Source: DATCJA01 sp963734635 (GTDB lineage: Bacteria > Acidobacteriota > Vicinamibacteria > Vicinamibacterales > UBA2999). Taken from it: a stretch of 64,000 bases of DNA. Location of the stretch: NCBI GenBank assembly GCA_963734635.1, contig CAVTIA010000003.1:1178001-1242000 (forward strand). Reading direction: 5' to 3'. Positions 35,851-44,436 of the stretch are shown piece after piece. The stretch's first letter is position 1, and every line of letters starts with the position of its first letter. The notes beneath the pieces were generated by a model. That model was not told the DNA's origin and searched no databases. It saw only the letters and a program-made list of their open reading frames with translations. Made by a program: the position numbers and the translations under genes.

Positions 35851-37314
35851 CTACCGGGCCAGCACGGCGACCAGCACCGGCGCGTAGTTCACGCGGCCCT
35901 CTCGCACCTGGTTCTTGTCGAACAATTCCCTCACGTCCGTCGGTGTCGCCGTAATAGGCAGCGGCAGCGGCCCCGTCACTCTCGCGCTTGCGTTCGAGGC
36001 AGCCACGGCGGACGCGAGTCGAGTAATCGTGGCCGTAAATGGACTACCCGGCGCGGGACATGCCGGGACGCGCGTAAAGGTGACGCGAGTGAAACCAATG
36101 ATTCTCGGCGGGCCAGCAGCCATCACCGAGAAAACAGGGCCGAACTGCGCGGTGAGCGACGTTGCGGTGACACACGTGATCGCCGACGGCGCCAATGGAA
36201 GCGGGTTGCCGACGGTGCTGATTGCGGCCGGGGTGGGGACAAACCGGCCAACGAGGCCTCCAGTTGGACATGTGGCCGTACCCGCGCCGGTCCGCGTGAT
36301 GAGACCGGTTGTGGGATTGACGCTTACCGTCAGAGTAACTGGAGCTCCCGTCGGTGCCTGAACGCAGTTGTCCAGCAGCGCAAACCGTGTCACGCCTGGC
36401 TGGGCCGGATTGACCTGAGGCAGCCCGACGTGCATGGCCGGCCGAACCGCCGCAATTGCAGTGGCGCGAACCGTGAGGCCGTCGCGGCGAGCCGAGTAGG
36501 TGGCGCTGGGATCGTCGGCCTGAATGTTTGTCGCTTTCCCAAACGTCAGCGGGAGCGACGGTCCGCTCGATCCGACGCCGGTCTCCGTCTGCCCGCCGAG
36601 ATCCGCGAACTCGTTCGAACGGCGCAGCCGGACCAGAAAGGCGCTGTCGTCAACGCCCGCCAGCGAACCGGTGCCCGGAAGAGGCCATGGCGCCGGCACA
36701 GCTTCGTCCGGAAGCGGACATTCGTTGAGTCCCGGTGGTGGTCCGGGAGACGTCGAGTTGGGATTGAAATCGTTTCGGGTGTACGAGCCGCTGCCGCGCT
36801 GCGGTTCGGTGCAGACGACATCCTGCAATTCATGAATGGCGCCTTCGGACGGAACAGGGTCGGCCGTATAGCAGAATCGGCCGCTGACCATGTCGCCGTG
36901 CACCTGGTTCAACTGATTGAGCTGCAGGTCCGGTTTGTAGGCGTGAACGTCGGGAACACTGACCGTCTGAAGCGCGTGGAGAGTCGTTGCACCTTCAGTC
37001 AGGTCGAGGATCGGGCCCGCCCCGAACTGGTAGTCCGGATCGCCGTCGGCAGGCTCGAGGTTATCGTCGAACGTCCAGCGGATGATGCGATTGGCCGACG
37101 CGCGGCGGAGACAGTCGCTGGCAAATGCGTCGTTGATGGTCTGGCCGGTAACCGGATTCCGAACGCCGACATCCCGTTTCCTGAGCCCCTCGAGCGCCGC
37201 CGCGTCGGCCGCGTTCTGCATCTGCCCGCGCGTAACCCTCGTGTAGCCAACGTCAATGATCAGGGACAGGAGCCCGCACAGGACGAACGCCATGAAGGCG
37301 ACCTGCACCAGCAT
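35851..37314 (-). CDS. tadG: TadG-like pseudopilin / pilus-associated protein
   Basis: 487 residues. An N-terminal membrane helix (FMAFVLCGLLSLIIDVGY) runs directly into RGQMQNAADAAALEGL, the hallmark of TadG-like (DUF2134/Tad_G) proteins. The rest is a long periplasmic or surface domain rich in Thr, Pro and Val with 12 or so Cys, suggesting disulfides. The start at 37314 is one base past the cpaB stop. In other Tad systems TadG anchors the pilus or stabilises assembly. The large Cys-rich domain is unusual in length. Confidence 0.83.
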   Translation of the reverse strand: MLVQVAFMAFVLCGLLSLIIDVGYTRVTRGQMQNAADAAALEGLRKRDVGVRNPVTGQTINDAFASDCLRRASANRIIRWTFDDNLEPADGDPDYQFGAGPILDLTEGATTLHALQTVSVPDVHAYKPDLQLNQLNQVHGDMVSGRFCYTADPVPSEGAIHELQDVVCTEPQRGSGSYTRNDFNPNSTSPGPPPGLNECPLPDEAVPAPWPLPGTGSLAGVDDSAFLVRLRRSNEFADLGGQTETGVGSSGPSLPLTFGKATNIQADDPSATYSARRDGLTVRATAIAAVRPAMHVGLPQVNPAQPGVTRFALLDNCVQAPTGAPVTLTVSVNPTTGLITRTGAGTATCPTGGLVGRFVPTPAAISTVGNPLPLAPSAITCVTATSLTAQFGPVFSVMAAGPPRIIGFTRVTFTRVPACPAPGSPFTATITRLASAVAASNASARVTGPLPLPITATPTDVRELFDKNQVREGRVNYAPVLVAVLAR

Positions 37315-37315
37315 G

Positions 37316-38329
37316 TCAGGGCCTCGGAACGGCGGTCAGCGACCGCCTCTGTCCCATGATGGTTTCGACCACCTTGAACGTTTCGGACTCGTCAGTCTGC
37401 GGGCGCTCCCCGCCGTTCGCCGTCGCGCCTCCACTGGCGCTCGCAAATGGACTGAACGGGCGCCTGTCTGGCGTCCTGCTGTTGACTGGATCGTCGGGAC
37501 GACCGGACCGCGGAATCGTCGTGAGCTTTGCCTGCACCGCCATCGCTTCGGTGAGGAGCGCGACATCGTCGGGCTCGATCGCGATGACCGCTTCCTGCAC
37601 GGGGCGTGTCCGCGTCGCGGCACCTTCCGTCAAGGTCGTCTGCAGCGTTGGCACCGCACGCGTCGTCATCGACTCGACGATCACGGCGTTTTGAACGATC
37701 ACTCGCACGGTTGCCTGCTTATCCCAATTCGACAGCTGCGCCTGGAGCGCCAGCTCCTGGCTATACGGACCGGCGAGATTGAACGCCTGGGCATTGCTGC
37801 GGCTCGTATCGATCGGCATTGTCGCCAGCAGATCGAACCGATCGCCGGCATTCAGCCCGTACAAGCCCTCAACTTGATCCGCAGAAATGCGAATGGCTCG
37901 CTTGCCCGCAGGTATGCCGGCAACGATGCCTTCGCGAGTCCCCCTGGGCAGAAAGTCCGCCTCGGTGAACACGTAACCCGGCTCTTTCTCATGATCGAGA
38001 ACGCGGCCGAGGATGTCGGAGATGTTTACGAGCATCTCCTTCGTAACCGCCCTCGGCGGAAGATAGACCATCGCCAACCGGCTGTTCGCGCGATCCCACA
38101 GATGATCACGCCGCACTCTCGCGTAGGCCGGAATCGCGGTCGCTGGAGTCGGGACGGCAATCAGCCCTTCGGTCGACGGCTCGTTCGACCGGAACCGGGA
38201 AAGATCGACAATGCCCATCGCCATCAACACAACGACTATGACCACTGCTGACGCGACGGCCGCCATGGCCACGACGGGCGCGCCGGGGGTCGACGGGGCG
38301 CCGGGACGACGTGGCGTGAAGGGTTTCAT
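37316..38329 (-). CDS. cpaB: Flp pilus assembly protein CpaB/RcpC
   Basis: 337 residues. An N-terminal inner-membrane helix (ASAVVIVVVLMAMGIVDL) is followed by a SAF domain (about 60-120; VPTPATAIPAYARVRRDHLWD) and the CpaB/RcpC region (AGKRAIRISADQVEGLYGLNAGDRFDLLA). The C-terminus is low-complexity and charged. RcpC/CpaB is a periplasmic protein that may link the inner platform to the secretin and bind peptidoglycan. The start overlaps the upstream tadE-like stop (ATGA). Confidence 0.87.
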   Translation of the reverse strand: MKPFTPRRPGAPSTPGAPVVAMAAVASAVVIVVVLMAMGIVDLSRFRSNEPSTEGLIAVPTPATAIPAYARVRRDHLWDRANSRLAMVYLPPRAVTKEMLVNISDILGRVLDHEKEPGYVFTEADFLPRGTREGIVAGIPAGKRAIRISADQVEGLYGLNAGDRFDLLATMPIDTSRSNAQAFNLAGPYSQELALQAQLSNWDKQATVRVIVQNAVIVESMTTRAVPTLQTTLTEGAATRTRPVQEAVIAIEPDDVALLTEAMAVQAKLTTIPRSGRPDDPVNSRTPDRRPFSPFASASGGATANGGERPQTDESETFKVVETIMGQRRSLTAVPRP

Positions 38330-39336
38330 TGGACGACCTCTCGGCGATAAATCGCCTGAACCGAGATGAGCTTTCGAAACGGGCGAACGACTCTACCTGC
38401 AAGCGCAAGCTGTCGGCCCAACCCGAACGGTCCGGCATAAGGGCCAATCGCGCCGCCGTCATCGATCTCGGCACCCGGAGCAATGTTGTTCTGCTGCACA
38501 CCTCCATCGTCTGCGGCGATAGGGTTGGCGACGTTGGGTGGAAACGGGTCGATGCCGGTGGGCGCCGACGGCAGAAACCCAGTGAGCGCCGCGGCCTGGT
38601 ACGGGTAGTTAATCCGCACCGCCGCCAATCCGCGGTCGAGCAGGGGATCGGCGTCGAGCGGTCCGCACTCGTCCTGGCTGGCAAGATAGATGAGGCTGAA
38701 CGGCCCCCGCGCCGGGCAGGCCGCATCCTGCGCCGCGCGAATTTCCTCGAGCACCGGCACCCACGTGATCGACTCGCTCCCGTTGGCGTCGCGCGCCTCG
38801 ACGAAGGGGATGCCCACCGTCAGCCCGGTGGGCGCCGCCTGCCCATTGGGTCCAATCGCGCTGCACCCCGCACCGGTGGCGTCATTGAGCAGCGCGCCGG
38901 CATAACGCATGAGCGTGGGCCGCGCGGGCTCGGTGATCATCAACGGGCGCAGCGCGCGATTGACGATTGGCATGGCGGCAAAATACCCATCGGGATCGCC
39001 GGCCACCGCCGGGTCGGCGAGATCCACCACAAGGCAGGCGGGATCGAACACACGACCCTTCAAGTCGATCAGACAGGCAGGGTCGGACGCTGCGTCGCAC
39101 GAAAGCGCGTACTCGAATGTCGCGTCGGCCCTGATGGGCGCGATCGCCAACTCGCGCGCCGCGACGCGCACTACATCCTGAAGTGCGCTGGCGTCGAACA
39201 TGAGTCGGCCGAATTCGATCGCTCCCGCCAGCAACACGTACAGCACTAGAGACACGAGAGCGAACTCGACGAGCGCCGCCCCCCGCTCCGGGCGCCGCAG
39301 GCCGGCCCAACGGCCCGCCTGCGCGCTGGAGATCAC
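38326..39336 (-). CDS. tadE: TadE-like pseudopilin, extended
   Basis: 336 residues, with a type IV-pilin-like N-terminus RPERGAALVEFALV: predicted processing after Gly19 with Glu at +5, then a hydrophobic helix to about residue 45 (VSLVLYVLLAGAIEFGRLMF) and DASALQDVVRVAARELA. TadE proteins are usually 150-200 residues; this one carries about 270 residues after the helix, with several Cys. Its processing needs the TadV prepilin peptidase, which is not in this window. Confidence 0.82.
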   Translation of the reverse strand: MISSAQAGRWAGLRRPERGAALVEFALVSLVLYVLLAGAIEFGRLMFDASALQDVVRVAARELAIAPIRADATFEYALSCDAASDPACLIDLKGRVFDPACLVVDLADPAVAGDPDGYFAAMPIVNRALRPLMITEPARPTLMRYAGALLNDATGAGCSAIGPNGQAAPTGLTVGIPFVEARDANGSESITWVPVLEEIRAAQDAACPARGPFSLIYLASQDECGPLDADPLLDRGLAAVRINYPYQAAALTGFLPSAPTGIDPFPPNVANPIAADDGGVQQNNIAPGAEIDDGGAIGPYAGPFGLGRQLALAGRVVRPFRKLISVQAIYRREVVQ

Positions 39337-39362
39337 CGCGGCCCCCGCATCAACATGAGGAC

Positions 39363-39734
39363 TTACTTGTTCTGCGTTTCGAGGACGAGCGACGAGAGCG
39401 ACCCGTCTCCGCCGACGCTGTCGCCGAGGCGGGTCGCGCCGTTCGACTGGGTGATCGCGTTGACGTCGAGACCGATTCCGGTTGAAGCGTTGCCCGAATC
39501 AAACCCAGGCGTGTTCGTGGACGTCTCGATGGTCCTGCCGCTCACAATCGGCGCGTTGTCTTCCGCATGAGCGCCTGGTATCACGGCGGCCGACATGCCC
39601 AGCATGTCCGTTACCTTATGACCGAACACCGAGACGGCCGCGGCTCCAATGAGCGAGACGCCCGCGACGATGAGCGCATACTCCACAAGCGACGCGCCTT
39701 TGTTGTTTCGCAACCGCTGTAGCATCTTCGACAT
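39363..39734 (-). CDS. flp: Flp major pilin with long C-terminal tail
   Basis: 123 residues. The leader ends NNKG, with cleavage predicted after Gly13. The mature protein begins ASLVEYALIVAGVSLIG, with Glu at +5 and Tyr at +6 as in Flp pilins. Typical Flp pilins are only 50-80 residues. Here about 70 more hydrophilic residues follow the helix, rich in Ser, Thr, Asn, Gly and without Cys (SGRTIETSTNTPGFD region). This tail would be displayed on the fibre surface. The gene is between the secretin and the TadE-like gene. Confidence 0.85.
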   Translation of the reverse strand: MSKMLQRLRNNKGASLVEYALIVAGVSLIGAAAVSVFGHKVTDMLGMSAAVIPGAHAEDNAPIVSGRTIETSTNTPGFDSGNASTGIGLDVNAITQSNGATRLGDSVGGDGSLSSLVLETQNK

Positions 39735-39756
39735 GAGATCCTCCTGTCCGATCGCG

Positions 39757-41787
39757 TTACTGCTTGGGCCTCGCAGCAGGCCCTGTTATGACCGGGCGGA
39801 GCAACTCGTCCCGGCTGGGAAACGCCCACAAGGCAACATCAGGAACTGGAGTTCGGAGAATAACGGGATTCACTACGACGATCAACTCAGTGTCCTGGTC
39901 GTTGCGGTTGAAGCTCTGGAATAACCAGCCCAGAATCGGCATGTCCCGCACCCCCGGGGTTGACGCCGTATTCGTGGACGTATTGAGCGATAGCAAGCCC
40001 CCAATCAGGAGCGCCTGGCCGTCCTGGAGCCGCGAGCTCGTACGCAGCGCCCGCGTCTGGAACGCCGTGGTCGCGACGGCTGTGCCGGTTGACTGGCGAA
40101 TCGTGTCCGTCAGAATCGCGTCCGGGGTGACGACGAGCGGCTGCACGTCGAGCGTGATGGTGTCGTCGTCGCCCACGAGGGGCCGAATCTGAAGCTGCAC
40201 GCCGAAAGGCACGAATTCAACCGAGCTGAAGACGCCCGGTGTGACGGCGCCTCCCCCTGGCGCGACCGCGCCACCGAACGCCGGCGCAAATGCCGTTGGC
40301 ACGGGCACTTCCCCGCCGACCTGCACCTGCGCCATCTCCCCCGACAGCACGGTCAGCGACGGCGAGGACAGACTCTGGGCAATCCCTTCACGCTCGAGCA
40401 GGGACAGTGCCGAATCGATGGCAAAGTTGCCGCCGGCGAATTGGAACTGATTCAGTAAACCGCCGTTCAGGAACGACAGGACGTTCTGAATGGCCGCCCC
40501 GAAGCTGCCGACGCGCGCCGCCTGGTCGCCCTGGACCGCCACCGCCGACTGCGCGGGGTTCAGCGACGGCTGCCGAAAGTCCGACACGAGGGCCACCGTA
40601 TTCGGATTGAACGCCCGCAGCTTGGTCCGATTGACTTCGACGAGTCGGATGTCAACGCGGACCTGGGGTAGATCGCTGACTTCGATGAACGAGAGGATTC
40701 GGCCCCCCGCCGCTTCGATCGCCTTGGCGCGACCCAGATTCGTTCGCACCTGGTTAGTGAGCTGATTACCCCGGGCGCCGCCGAAGAGCGACGACGTGGC
40801 GCCGCCTCCGAGCTGAATCTGTGTCGCCTGCCCTTGGGTCCCTGCCTGATCGGCGAGCGCCCCTCCCTCATCGGCCAGCACACGCACATCCGCGGCGGTG
40901 ATGGTCTGGCCGGCAAACAGCTGCGCGGCAAGCACGAGGATTCTCACCAGCGCAATCTGGTTCGGCACGCGTCCTTCGAGGACCAGCGTGTCGGACGTGT
41001 CGTCTCGCACATTGCCGTGCAGCACACGCCGGACCGTCACGTCCTCACCACCGATCAGCCGGATGGCGTCGAGCAGCTTCTCTTCCGGGAGCGGCGGCAG
41101 GGTGTCGAGCTCAATGAGGTTAATCACCGTGCCCGACGGCTGCACTACACCCTGGAGCTGAATGGCTGCGGCAGGCGCAGGCACGGGCACCTGCGCTGCC
41201 TGCGGATTCTGTCCCGCGGCTGGTGCACCAGGCGCGGCGCCGGCAACGTCGGGGGGAGGCGCCGCCAAGAGCGGCGCTGGAACGCCACGATCACCATTGC
41301 CGGCATCGAGATAATTGCGCGCGATGGCTTCCGCGGTCAGCGACGCGGTGATGTCGGGGACCAGTCCGGTGAGCACGAGCGCGTCGCGGTCGGGTGCGCT
41401 CTCGACTTCGATGGACGGATCTACGCGCTTCAGCGCGCGTTCGAGCACCGAGAGGTCGCGTTGGACGGCAAAACGAAACTCACGCGACGACCCATTGGCG
41501 AACCAGACGATGACGGTCGTGTGGCCCGTCTGACGACCGAGCACCAGCAGCTCGCGACTCGTAATCAGTTCCGCGCTGAGGATTTCGGGGTCGGCGAGAG
41601 CGATCCGCTGAACGTCCTGGACAAACGGTAATCGGCGGTACTGCGAGGTGATAACAACGACCGGAGGCTCCGGGGGCTGGAGCGACGGAGGTGCGAGTTG
41701 ACGCGCGGAAACCGCATCGGGCGCCAGTTGAAGCGCCACCCATGCCAGCAGGGTCGCCCTGGCGATTCGCGTCATCTCACGTGTCAT
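39757..41787 (-). CDS. cpaC: Tad pilus secretin RcpA/CpaC
   Basis: 676 residues with a signal peptide ending VSARQ. The order is an N-terminal pilus-formation domain (VITSQYRRLPFVQDVQRIAL, LLVLGRQTGHTTVIVW), BON/N-domain-like repeats interrupted by an Ala/Pro/Gln-rich linker, then a secretin barrel domain (LRAFNPNTVALVSDFRQPS, VLSGEMAQVQVGGEVPVP, DDTITLDVQPLV, LQDGQALLIGGLLS, PILGWLFQSFNRNDQDTELI). It forms the outer-membrane channel for the Flp pilus. It is first in the core Tad operon and is preceded by a promoter-like region at 41819-41857. Confidence 0.92.
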   Translation of the reverse strand: MTREMTRIARATLLAWVALQLAPDAVSARQLAPPSLQPPEPPVVVITSQYRRLPFVQDVQRIALADPEILSAELITSRELLVLGRQTGHTTVIVWFANGSSREFRFAVQRDLSVLERALKRVDPSIEVESAPDRDALVLTGLVPDITASLTAEAIARNYLDAGNGDRGVPAPLLAAPPPDVAGAAPGAPAAGQNPQAAQVPVPAPAAAIQLQGVVQPSGTVINLIELDTLPPLPEEKLLDAIRLIGGEDVTVRRVLHGNVRDDTSDTLVLEGRVPNQIALVRILVLAAQLFAGQTITAADVRVLADEGGALADQAGTQGQATQIQLGGGATSSLFGGARGNQLTNQVRTNLGRAKAIEAAGGRILSFIEVSDLPQVRVDIRLVEVNRTKLRAFNPNTVALVSDFRQPSLNPAQSAVAVQGDQAARVGSFGAAIQNVLSFLNGGLLNQFQFAGGNFAIDSALSLLEREGIAQSLSSPSLTVLSGEMAQVQVGGEVPVPTAFAPAFGGAVAPGGGAVTPGVFSSVEFVPFGVQLQIRPLVGDDDTITLDVQPLVVTPDAILTDTIRQSTGTAVATTAFQTRALRTSSRLQDGQALLIGGLLSLNTSTNTASTPGVRDMPILGWLFQSFNRNDQDTELIVVVNPVILRTPVPDVALWAFPSRDELLRPVITGPAARPKQ

Positions 41788-41818
41788 TGAAGCAGTGCGC
41801 GGGTCGAGCCTCCCCGCA

Positions 41819-41857
41819 CAGTTGCCGGATTATATGTCTTATATGTCGCGGCAACTG
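41819..41857 (-). promoter_or_regulatory. Promoter-like dyad upstream of the Tad operon
   Basis: Perfect eight-base arms CAGTTGCC (41819) and GGCAACTG (41850) enclose two tandem copies of the nine-base unit TTATATGTC (41830-41847). On the minus strand the first repeat supplies a perfect TATAAT at 41834-41829, some 42 bases before the secretin ATG at 41787. The arms could be a repressor or activator site straddling the -10 and spacer. A clear -35 at 17 bases is not evident, so an activator may be needed. Confidence 0.5.
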
Positions 41858-41964
41858 CGGGAACCGGAGTGGAGGTCGTTAGGCGGCGAACCACGGATTG
41901 TCACAAAGCGCGGACGAGTTAGTTGCCCAGGAAGCGTCTTGTCAGGGCCCGGGCGGCGACCGGG

Positions 41965-42735
41965 CTATGGGGTCAACGAGGCCCCCACTCGCGCCCGCTC
42001 TCCTTTGCCGACGTATACGGACGTGGCCCAGCGGCTGAATCCGGCCAGCTCGATGCCCACGACATGCGTTCCTTCGACGACTTCCGGGATTGACACCGGC
42101 GTCGTCCCGACGACGCGACCGTCGAGGGCGACTTCTGCGCCTGGGGGGCGCGACACGACCTCGATGGAGCCACGGGGCGAAACATCGGACGCAGCCGGTA
42201 TCGTTGTGGGCGGCGTTGGCGCCGACAGGGTCGTCGCCGTCCCTGAATCGGGTTCAACGGCCGCCGCCGTCCCCGACGGAGTACCCACCGGCAGATCCTC
42301 CCACGCGTCGTTCGTCGCGCCCGCGCCGGCGGACGCTGCCGAAAACGGCACCGGCTCCTCGGCTCGCGCGGGAGCCGTCCTCGGAGGCGCGACGGAAGGC
42401 GGCCGATCGTTGAAAAGCACACTCGCAGAACCGCCGGCGAACCCGATCAGGATTCCAAGGACCAGGAAGGCCACGACAACTGATCCGCCCACGCCTCTGG
42501 GACGCCCTGTTGGCGACCGTTCTGTAATGGAGGACGACCGTTCCGTCATAGAGGAAAAGGGTGCGGGCGTCCGCTCCGGCGTCGAGGAAGGGGCTACGGG
42601 CGGCCCCTCCGACGCAAAGGAAAGGAGGGGGTCGTCATCCTCAGCATCGATATTGATGAGGCTGGGAGGGTTGTTGGTGTTTGGGGGACCTACAGCGTCG
42701 CCAAGACTTACACGGGGACGATGTCTGGAATTCAT
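41965..42735 (-). CDS. PEGA-domain membrane protein
   Basis: 256 residues. A long disordered, Ser/Pro/Thr-rich N-terminus (1-85) is followed by one transmembrane helix (GGSVVVAFLVLGILIGFAGG), an Ala/Pro-rich linker, and a C-terminal PEGA domain (RGSIEVVSRPPGAEVALDG, PVSIPEVVEGTHVVGIELAG). PEGA domains are beta-sheets tied to surface-layer or envelope proteins. The N-terminus is probably cytoplasmic. It is 178 bases upstream of the secretin on the same strand and may or may not be part of the Tad transcript. Confidence 0.75.
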   Translation of the reverse strand: MNSRHRPRVSLGDAVGPPNTNNPPSLINIDAEDDDPLLSFASEGPPVAPSSTPERTPAPFSSMTERSSSITERSPTGRPRGVGGSVVVAFLVLGILIGFAGGSASVLFNDRPPSVAPPRTAPARAEEPVPFSAASAGAGATNDAWEDLPVGTPSGTAAAVEPDSGTATTLSAPTPPTTIPAASDVSPRGSIEVVSRPPGAEVALDGRVVGTTPVSIPEVVEGTHVVGIELAGFSRWATSVYVGKGERARVGASLTP

Positions 42736-42971
42736 TTCGGCTTCCCTGGGGGGAGGCCGCGGACCTCTATGTAAGCATCGCCCGCGCCAAGTCCATGATC
42801 CTTCACACTTGTACGGGTCGTTTGATGGTCACGACATTCTTGTCGCTTGCCGATTACGCTGACGGCCTCGGCTCAATCATCCGGAATTGTTTGTAGCGGT
42901 TTAAGATACCGGCGATCCGTATCACTGCCCCGCGCCGGCACATCCGTTGCTCCAATTTTGTCATCCAACAC

Positions 42972-43965
42972 ATGTCCACTCCCCACACGAGCGCTGAAGT
43001 TGCGCCTGGGCACGAGCTCCAGGCTATGGTCAACGACGTCTACGCGCGGTGTCTGCCGATCGACGCCGGCGAGGTCGCGACATACATTCCGGAACTGAGC
43101 AAGGCGAATCCAGACGACTTCGGCATCTGCGTCGCCACGGCCGATGGACGCATGTTCGAGGCAGGAACGTGCGACCGCCCGTTCACGATTCAATCGATCT
43201 CGAAGCCCTTCACGTTCGGAATGGCGCTCGAAGAGCTGGGTCATGACAAGGTGTTCCAGCACGTCGGGGTAGAGCCGAGCGGCGACGCGTTCAATTCCAT
43301 TCAACTGCAGGGCGATACGAATCGGCCGTTCAATCCGATGGTGAACACCGGCGCGATTACCGTGACGGCGCTGCTCCACGCCATCCACGGCGATCGGACG
43401 CTGGAGTATGTGTTGGATCGGTTCAGCACGCTCGCCGGTCGGAGGCTGTCAGTAGACGAGCAGGTGTATGAGTCGGAACGACGGACGGGGCACCGCAACC
43501 GGGCGATCGCACATTTGCTACTGAACTTCGGGATCGTGCACGAGCAGGCGGAATCGGCCCTGGATGTCTACTTCAAGCAGTGCGCGATTCTCGTCACGTG
43601 CCGCGATCTCGCGATGATGGCCGCAACGCTCTCGAACATGGGCTGCCATCCGATCACCGGCCGCTCCACCTTCACGGTTCGGTACGTCAAGGACATCCTG
43701 TCGATCATGTTCACGTGCGGCATGTACGACTATTCAGGTCATTGGGCGTATCGCGTCGGGGTGCCGGCGAAAAGCGGTGTGGGCGGCGGTGTCATCGCCG
43801 TCGTCAACCGACAGCTCGGGATTAGTCACGTACTCACCGAGGCTCGATCGGTACGGGAACAGTTGCCGCGGGACGGCCGTGTGCGTCGACCTGGCGTCGC
43901 AGCTCGGGCTGCATGTGTTCGACTGTTTGAACAGCGGCTCTCGATTTCTCGACGCGATTCTGTAA
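42972..43965 (+). CDS. glsA: Glutaminase A, one-base frameshift near the 3' end
   Basis: GlsA hydrolyses glutamine to glutamate and ammonia. It has the serine-beta-lactamase-like fold with Ser75-x-x-Lys78 in QSISKPF, and NPMVNTGAI, YESERRTGHRNRAIA, YFKQCAILVTCRDLAMMAATL and GVPAKSGVGGG. One inserted base near 43820 (GGATTAG; deleting the A restores LGLVTYSPRL) puts the C-terminus into another frame, which continues through LASQLGLHVFDCLNSGSRFL to a stop at 43965. The length is 1 modulo 3. Repaired, it would be about 330 residues, normal for the family. No clear ribosome site precedes the ATG at 42972. Confidence 0.85.
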
Positions 43966-44058
43966 ACGGATACTTCGAGGGCTCGTCGAGCCCATCATTC
44001 CCCCTCTCGAAACCCACGTATCGGCCGCCTCGTATAACTGTGTCAGAGGCATTCGTTT

Positions 44059-44436
44059 ATGGCACAGGTCGTCCGCCGGTTTCTGCTCGTTGAGGCTGCC
44101 ACGTTCATTACAGCCGCCGCCATTCATGGCGGCTGGCTCATCAGCGGCTACGAACATCGCGAAGCGCGCATTGCGGAAAGCATCATCGCTGCGGTCCTGC
44201 TCGGGGGGGCGGCGGTTGCGTGGGCGAGGCCAGTACGGACACGTGCGGCGGGCCTGTTCGCTCAAGGGTTTGCGCTGTTCTGGACGCTGGTCGGCGTCAC
44301 CATGATCGCCGTGGGCGTCGGCCCGCGCACGGGGCCAGACATCCTGTATCACATCGCGATCGTCGCCGTGCTCGTGCGGGGAATCGTCGTGGCGCGCAGC
44401 CTTCCATCTACTATGCTGATCAACATAGATGTCTGA
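44059..44436 (+). CDS. Small four-helix membrane protein
   Basis: 125 residues with four hydrophobic helices (FLLVEAATFITAAAIHGG, ESIIAAVLLGGAAVAWA, GLFAQGFALFWTLVGVTMIAVGVG, ILYHIAIVAVLVRGIVVA). It resembles small conserved membrane proteins annotated only as hypothetical. Its stop overlaps the start of the periplasmic adaptor gene by eight bases, so it is likely translated together with the exporter, possibly as an accessory subunit. Confidence 0.65.
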   Translation: MAQVVRRFLLVEAATFITAAAIHGGWLISGYEHREARIAESIIAAVLLGGAAVAWARPVRTRAAGLFAQGFALFWTLVGVTMIAVGVGPRTGPDILYHIAIVAVLVRGIVVARSLPSTMLINIDV

